Source: an uncultured Clostridia bacterium (GTDB lineage Bacteria; Bacillota; Clostridia; Christensenellales; Borkfalkiaceae). From it: 8,314 nt of DNA. Below are positions 6,202 to 8,314 of the stretch, piece after piece. Made by a program: the position numbers and the translations under genes. Every line of letters begins with the position of its first letter. Within the stretch, counting starts at the first letter, position 1. The DNA is taken from NCBI GenBank assembly GCA_946624395.1, contig CAMORY010000095.1:1-8314 (forward strand), given 5' to 3'. The notes below the pieces were generated by a model. The model was given only the letters and a program-made list of their open reading frames with translations. It searched no databases and was not told the DNA's origin.

Positions 6202-7836
6202 TTATTCCAAAGCGATGTAGTAGTAGTAAATCGGTTGACCGCCGTAATGGATTTCCACGTCGCAATCGGGATATTTTTCCGAAATCTCGGCGGCAAGCGC
6301 TTCCGCGTCTTCTTCCTTTACGTCTTGTCCGTAGTAAAGAGTGATTATTTCTTCGTCGCTGCGGAGTTTTTCTATTAAATCAAGGGTTACTTCGCTTACG
6401 TTCTTGCCCGTCGCGAGAATCTTTTTATTGTCAAGCCCCATTATGTCGCCGACTTTCAAATCGAACCCGTAAAGTTTGGTGTTTCTTACCGCGTAGGTTA
6501 CCTGACCGACCGTCACAGAGTCTAACGCGTGTATCATATTCGCCTTGTTTTCGTCTACGGGCAAATCGGGGTTAAACGCCAACGCCGCCGCAAAGCCCTG
6601 CGGGATATTCTTGGTCGGAATAACGTGAATAGTCTTGTTTTCAACAAGCGATTTCGCCTGTTCCGCCGCCAAAATTATGTTCTTGTTGTTGGGGAAAACG
6701 AACACGTTTTCCGCATTGATGCGCTGTACCGCGTCCGCGATATCGCTCGCCGACGGGTTCATACTCTGCCCGCCTTCGATAACGGCGTCCACCGTCAAAT
6801 CTTTGAATATGCTGGTAATGCCTTCGCCAGCGGATACGCTCATCATACCCATTTCTTTCTTTTCTTCTTCGTACTTCTTGATAAGCGCGCGGTTCTGTTC
6901 CAGCATGTTTTCGATTTTGAGTTTGTCAAGTTCGCCGAGTTCCAACGCTTTAGTAAGCGCGCGCCCCGGTTGGTTTGTATGAACGTGAACTTTGACGAAT
7001 TCCAAATCGCCGATAACTATAACGCTGTCGCCGATAGAAAGCAAAAATTCCTTAAACCGTTCTATGTCGGCAAGCGTGGTCTTTTTCTTTATGTTTATAA
7101 TAAAAAATTCCGTGCAGTAGGCGAATTCGATATTCCCGAGGCTTAATAAATCCATATGCTCGAGATTGTTATCGCTGGTCGCGGTTTCGGGAACAACGAA
7201 AGACGTTTCGACCGATATCGCTTCGCCAAGCAGGGCTTTTTCCATACCCGTAAGCACGCACATAAGCCCTTTGCCGCCCGCGTCCACGACGCCCGCTTTT
7301 TTAAGAACGGGCAAAAGCGTCGGAGTGATTTCCACCGCCGCGTCGCCTTCTTTTATAATTTCGCGGAAAAAGGTCTCGAAATCGGTATATTTCCTGCGAA
7401 GCGACTGCGCCGCGTCCGCAATCATGCGGATAACGGTCAAAATCGTGCCTTCTTTGGGCTGACTGACCGCGCCGTACGCAACTTCCGCACCCGTTTTTAA
7501 AGCCTGCGCGAAAAGTTTTACGTCGATTTCTTCTTCCTTTTTGAGAACCTGACAAACGCCCCTTAAAATCTGGGATAAAATAACGCCCGAGTTTCCGCGC
7601 GCGCCGCGAAGCGCACCCTTCGAGACCGCTTCGGCAACGTCCGCCGTAGTGCCTGTGCGAACGTTAGCGAGTTCCTTTGCCGCGGACTGAAGCGTCAAAG
7701 ACATATTCGTGCCCGTGTCCCCGTCGGGAACGGGAAACACGTTAAGTGCGTCTATACTTGCCCTGTTTACGTCTAAATATTGAGCAGCGGACAACATCAT
7801 GCTTTTAAGCATCTGTCCGTTAATAATCTTTTTCAT
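6202..7836 (-). CDS. fakA: Fatty-acid kinase FakA (DhaL-like kinase, YloV family)
   Basis: The protein has 544 residues, the normal length for FakA/YloV. FakA phosphorylates fatty acids held by FakB (DegV-family) proteins; the acyl-phosphate then enters phospholipid synthesis through PlsX and PlsY. Residues 1 to about 200 are a DhaL-type kinase domain with PVPDGDTGTNM at 35-45 (metal-binding D38 and D40), ARGNSG at 79-84 and DAGGKG at 185-190. The middle domain has C241 and VKVHVHTNQPG at 281-291, matching the Cys/His metal site known for this domain. The C-terminus (IHYGGQPIYYYYIALE) is the typical DegV-like end that contacts FakB. ATG 7836 fits the family start MKKIING and follows GGAG after 10 bases. 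It lies 48 bases after the Asp23/Gls24 gene and is probably cotranscribed with it. No fakB, plsX or fapR is visible in this window. Confidence 0.95.
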   Translation of the reverse strand: MKKIINGQMLKSMMLSAAQYLDVNRASIDALNVFPVPDGDTGTNMSLTLQSAAKELANVRTGTTADVAEAVSKGALRGARGNSGVILSQILRGVCQVLKKEEEIDVKLFAQALKTGAEVAYGAVSQPKEGTILTVIRMIADAAQSLRRKYTDFETFFREIIKEGDAAVEITPTLLPVLKKAGVVDAGGKGLMCVLTGMEKALLGEAISVETSFVVPETATSDNNLEHMDLLSLGNIEFAYCTEFFIINIKKKTTLADIERFKEFLLSIGDSVIVIGDLEFVKVHVHTNQPGRALTKALELGELDKLKIENMLEQNRALIKKYEEEKKEMGMMSVSAGEGITSIFKDLTVDAVIEGGQSMNPSASDIADAVQRINAENVFVFPNNKNIILAAEQAKSLVENKTIHVIPTKNIPQGFAAALAFNPDLPVDENKANMIHALDSVTVGQVTYAVRNTKLYGFDLKVGDIMGLDNKKILATGKNVSEVTLDLIEKLRSDEEIITLYYGQDVKEEDAEALAAEISEKYPDCDVEIHYGGQPIYYYYIALE

Positions 7837-7884
7837 AATATACTAACTCCGATAAGGAACGACGAATTCTTTAGTTTAAGCGCG

Positions 7885-8235
7885 TCAGCGTTCGACCCCC
7901 ATAACTTTGACGTTCATGGTGTCGACAATCATACCCGTAAATTTTTCCACCCTGTACTTAATGGAAGTTTTAAGTGCGTCAACGACGGCTTTGATGGAAA
8001 CGCCGTATTTGACCTTGACGGCAAGATTGATAAAAATCCTGTCGCCTTCGGTGCGAACCTTAACGCCCGCGACGTAAGTACGGAAACGGAAAAATCCAAC
8101 AATTCTGTCCCAAAACGAAGACGGGACAAACGCAACTATGCCGTAGCAGTCGCCCGCAACGTGCGATACGAAACGTTCTATGGTATTATCCGAGACAAGG
8201 ATTTTACCGTAAATGTTGTTGGTTTTAACAGCCAT
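7885..8235 (-). CDS. Asp23/Gls24-family protein (YloU type)
   Basis: The protein has 116 residues and no signal peptide or clear membrane segment. It follows the Asp23/Gls24 family pattern from end to end: an N-terminal GKILVSDNTIERFVSHVAGDCYGIV block, a central segment with INLAVKVKYGVSI, and the C-terminal VEKFTGMIVDTMNVKVMGV. Members are small, often abundant proteins of Bacillota linked to the cell envelope or to alkaline and general stress, but the biochemical role of the YloU branch is not known. Its fixed place directly upstream of fakA suggests a link to membrane lipid or envelope state; this is inference. ATG 8235 is chosen over the in-frame ATG at 8256, because AAGGAG lies 5 bases before it and the upstream ATG falls at the predicted transcription start. 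It heads the block that continues with fakA and possibly recG. Confidence 0.9.
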   Translation of the reverse strand: MAVKTNNIYGKILVSDNTIERFVSHVAGDCYGIVAFVPSSFWDRIVGFFRFRTYVAGVKVRTEGDRIFINLAVKVKYGVSIKAVVDALKTSIKYRVEKFTGMIVDTMNVKVMGVER

Positions 8236-8240
8236 AACTT

Positions 8241-8246
8241 CTCCTT
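8241..8246 (-). promoter_or_regulatory. Ribosome binding site that sets the Asp23/Gls24 gene start
   Basis: AAGGAG on the minus strand lies 5 bases before ATG 8235 and selects it over the in-frame ATG at 8256. Confidence 0.8.
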
Positions 8247-8263
8247 TTACACGCATTATATTT

Positions 8264-8292
8264 ATTTTACATTATTTAAGACGATTTTGCAA
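8264..8292 (-). promoter_or_regulatory. Promoter of the Asp23/Gls24-fakA operon
   Basis: TTGCAA (complement of 8287-8292) and TAAAAT (complement of 8264-8269) are separated by 17 bp. The predicted start is near 8257, about 22 bases before ATG 8235. The remaining bases to the right edge hold no feature that can be supported. Confidence 0.75.
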
Positions 8293-8314
8293 CGATTTCT
8301 AAGGAATAATAAAA

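Noticed and set aside
6529..7146. 205-residue open frame on the plus strand
   Set aside because: It lies entirely within fakA on the opposite strand, and its Phe/Arg-rich translation is that of an antisense shadow.
1..8314. tRNA, rRNA, CRISPR arrays, insertion sequences, phage or defence genes
   Set aside because: No cloverleaf, spaced direct repeats, transposase or phage-like protein could be seen on either strand.

Overview
All supported genes in this window lie on the minus strand. The window suggests an anaerobic member of the Bacillota, most likely of the class Clostridia. The evidence is a T-box riboswitch, a rubrerythrin with the rubredoxin domain at its N-terminus (the clostridial 'reverse' type), a yloU-fakA-recG gene order like that of Bacillus and Clostridia, strong AAGGAG-type ribosome sites and sigma-A-like promoters. 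Genus and species cannot be read from the sequence.

Layout in transcription order, from right to left. (1) A promoter at 8264-8292 drives an Asp23/Gls24-family gene (yloU type, 7885-8235) and fakA (fatty-acid kinase, 6202-7836). recG (4144-6162) follows. A GC-rich hairpin and no visible ribosome site lie between fakA and recG. A long hairpin at 4090-4133 ends the block. (2) A separate promoter at 4048-4076 drives glutamine-dependent NAD+ synthetase (nadE, 2079-4004). (3) Directly after the nadE stop codon a further promoter (2042-2071) drives a reverse rubrerythrin (1450-1995), followed by a perfect 14-bp inverted repeat. (4) A strong promoter (1332-1360) starts an approximately 280-nt T-box leader (1048-1325). 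The leader precedes a gene that runs off the left edge (1-1026). Its visible 342 residues are an XRE-type helix-turn-helix, a cupin domain and the start of an AMP-binding acyl-CoA synthetase, all in one reading frame.

Most of the window is housekeeping: surface or envelope protein, fatty-acid uptake, DNA repair, NAD synthesis and oxidative-stress defence. The unusual part is the left end. There a tRNA-sensing riboswitch controls a fused regulator and acyl-CoA synthetase instead of an aminoacyl-tRNA synthetase or a classical amino-acid biosynthesis gene. The by-eye specifier GUA (valine) and the T-box bulge UGGU (which fits a tRNA with discriminator base A) agree with each other. A working idea is that the enzyme activates a branched-chain or aryl carboxylic acid to its CoA ester as the first step of making an amino acid by reductive carboxylation, and is switched on when the matching tRNA is uncharged. 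The T-box and the domain architecture are seen in the sequence. The substrate and the pathway are inference.
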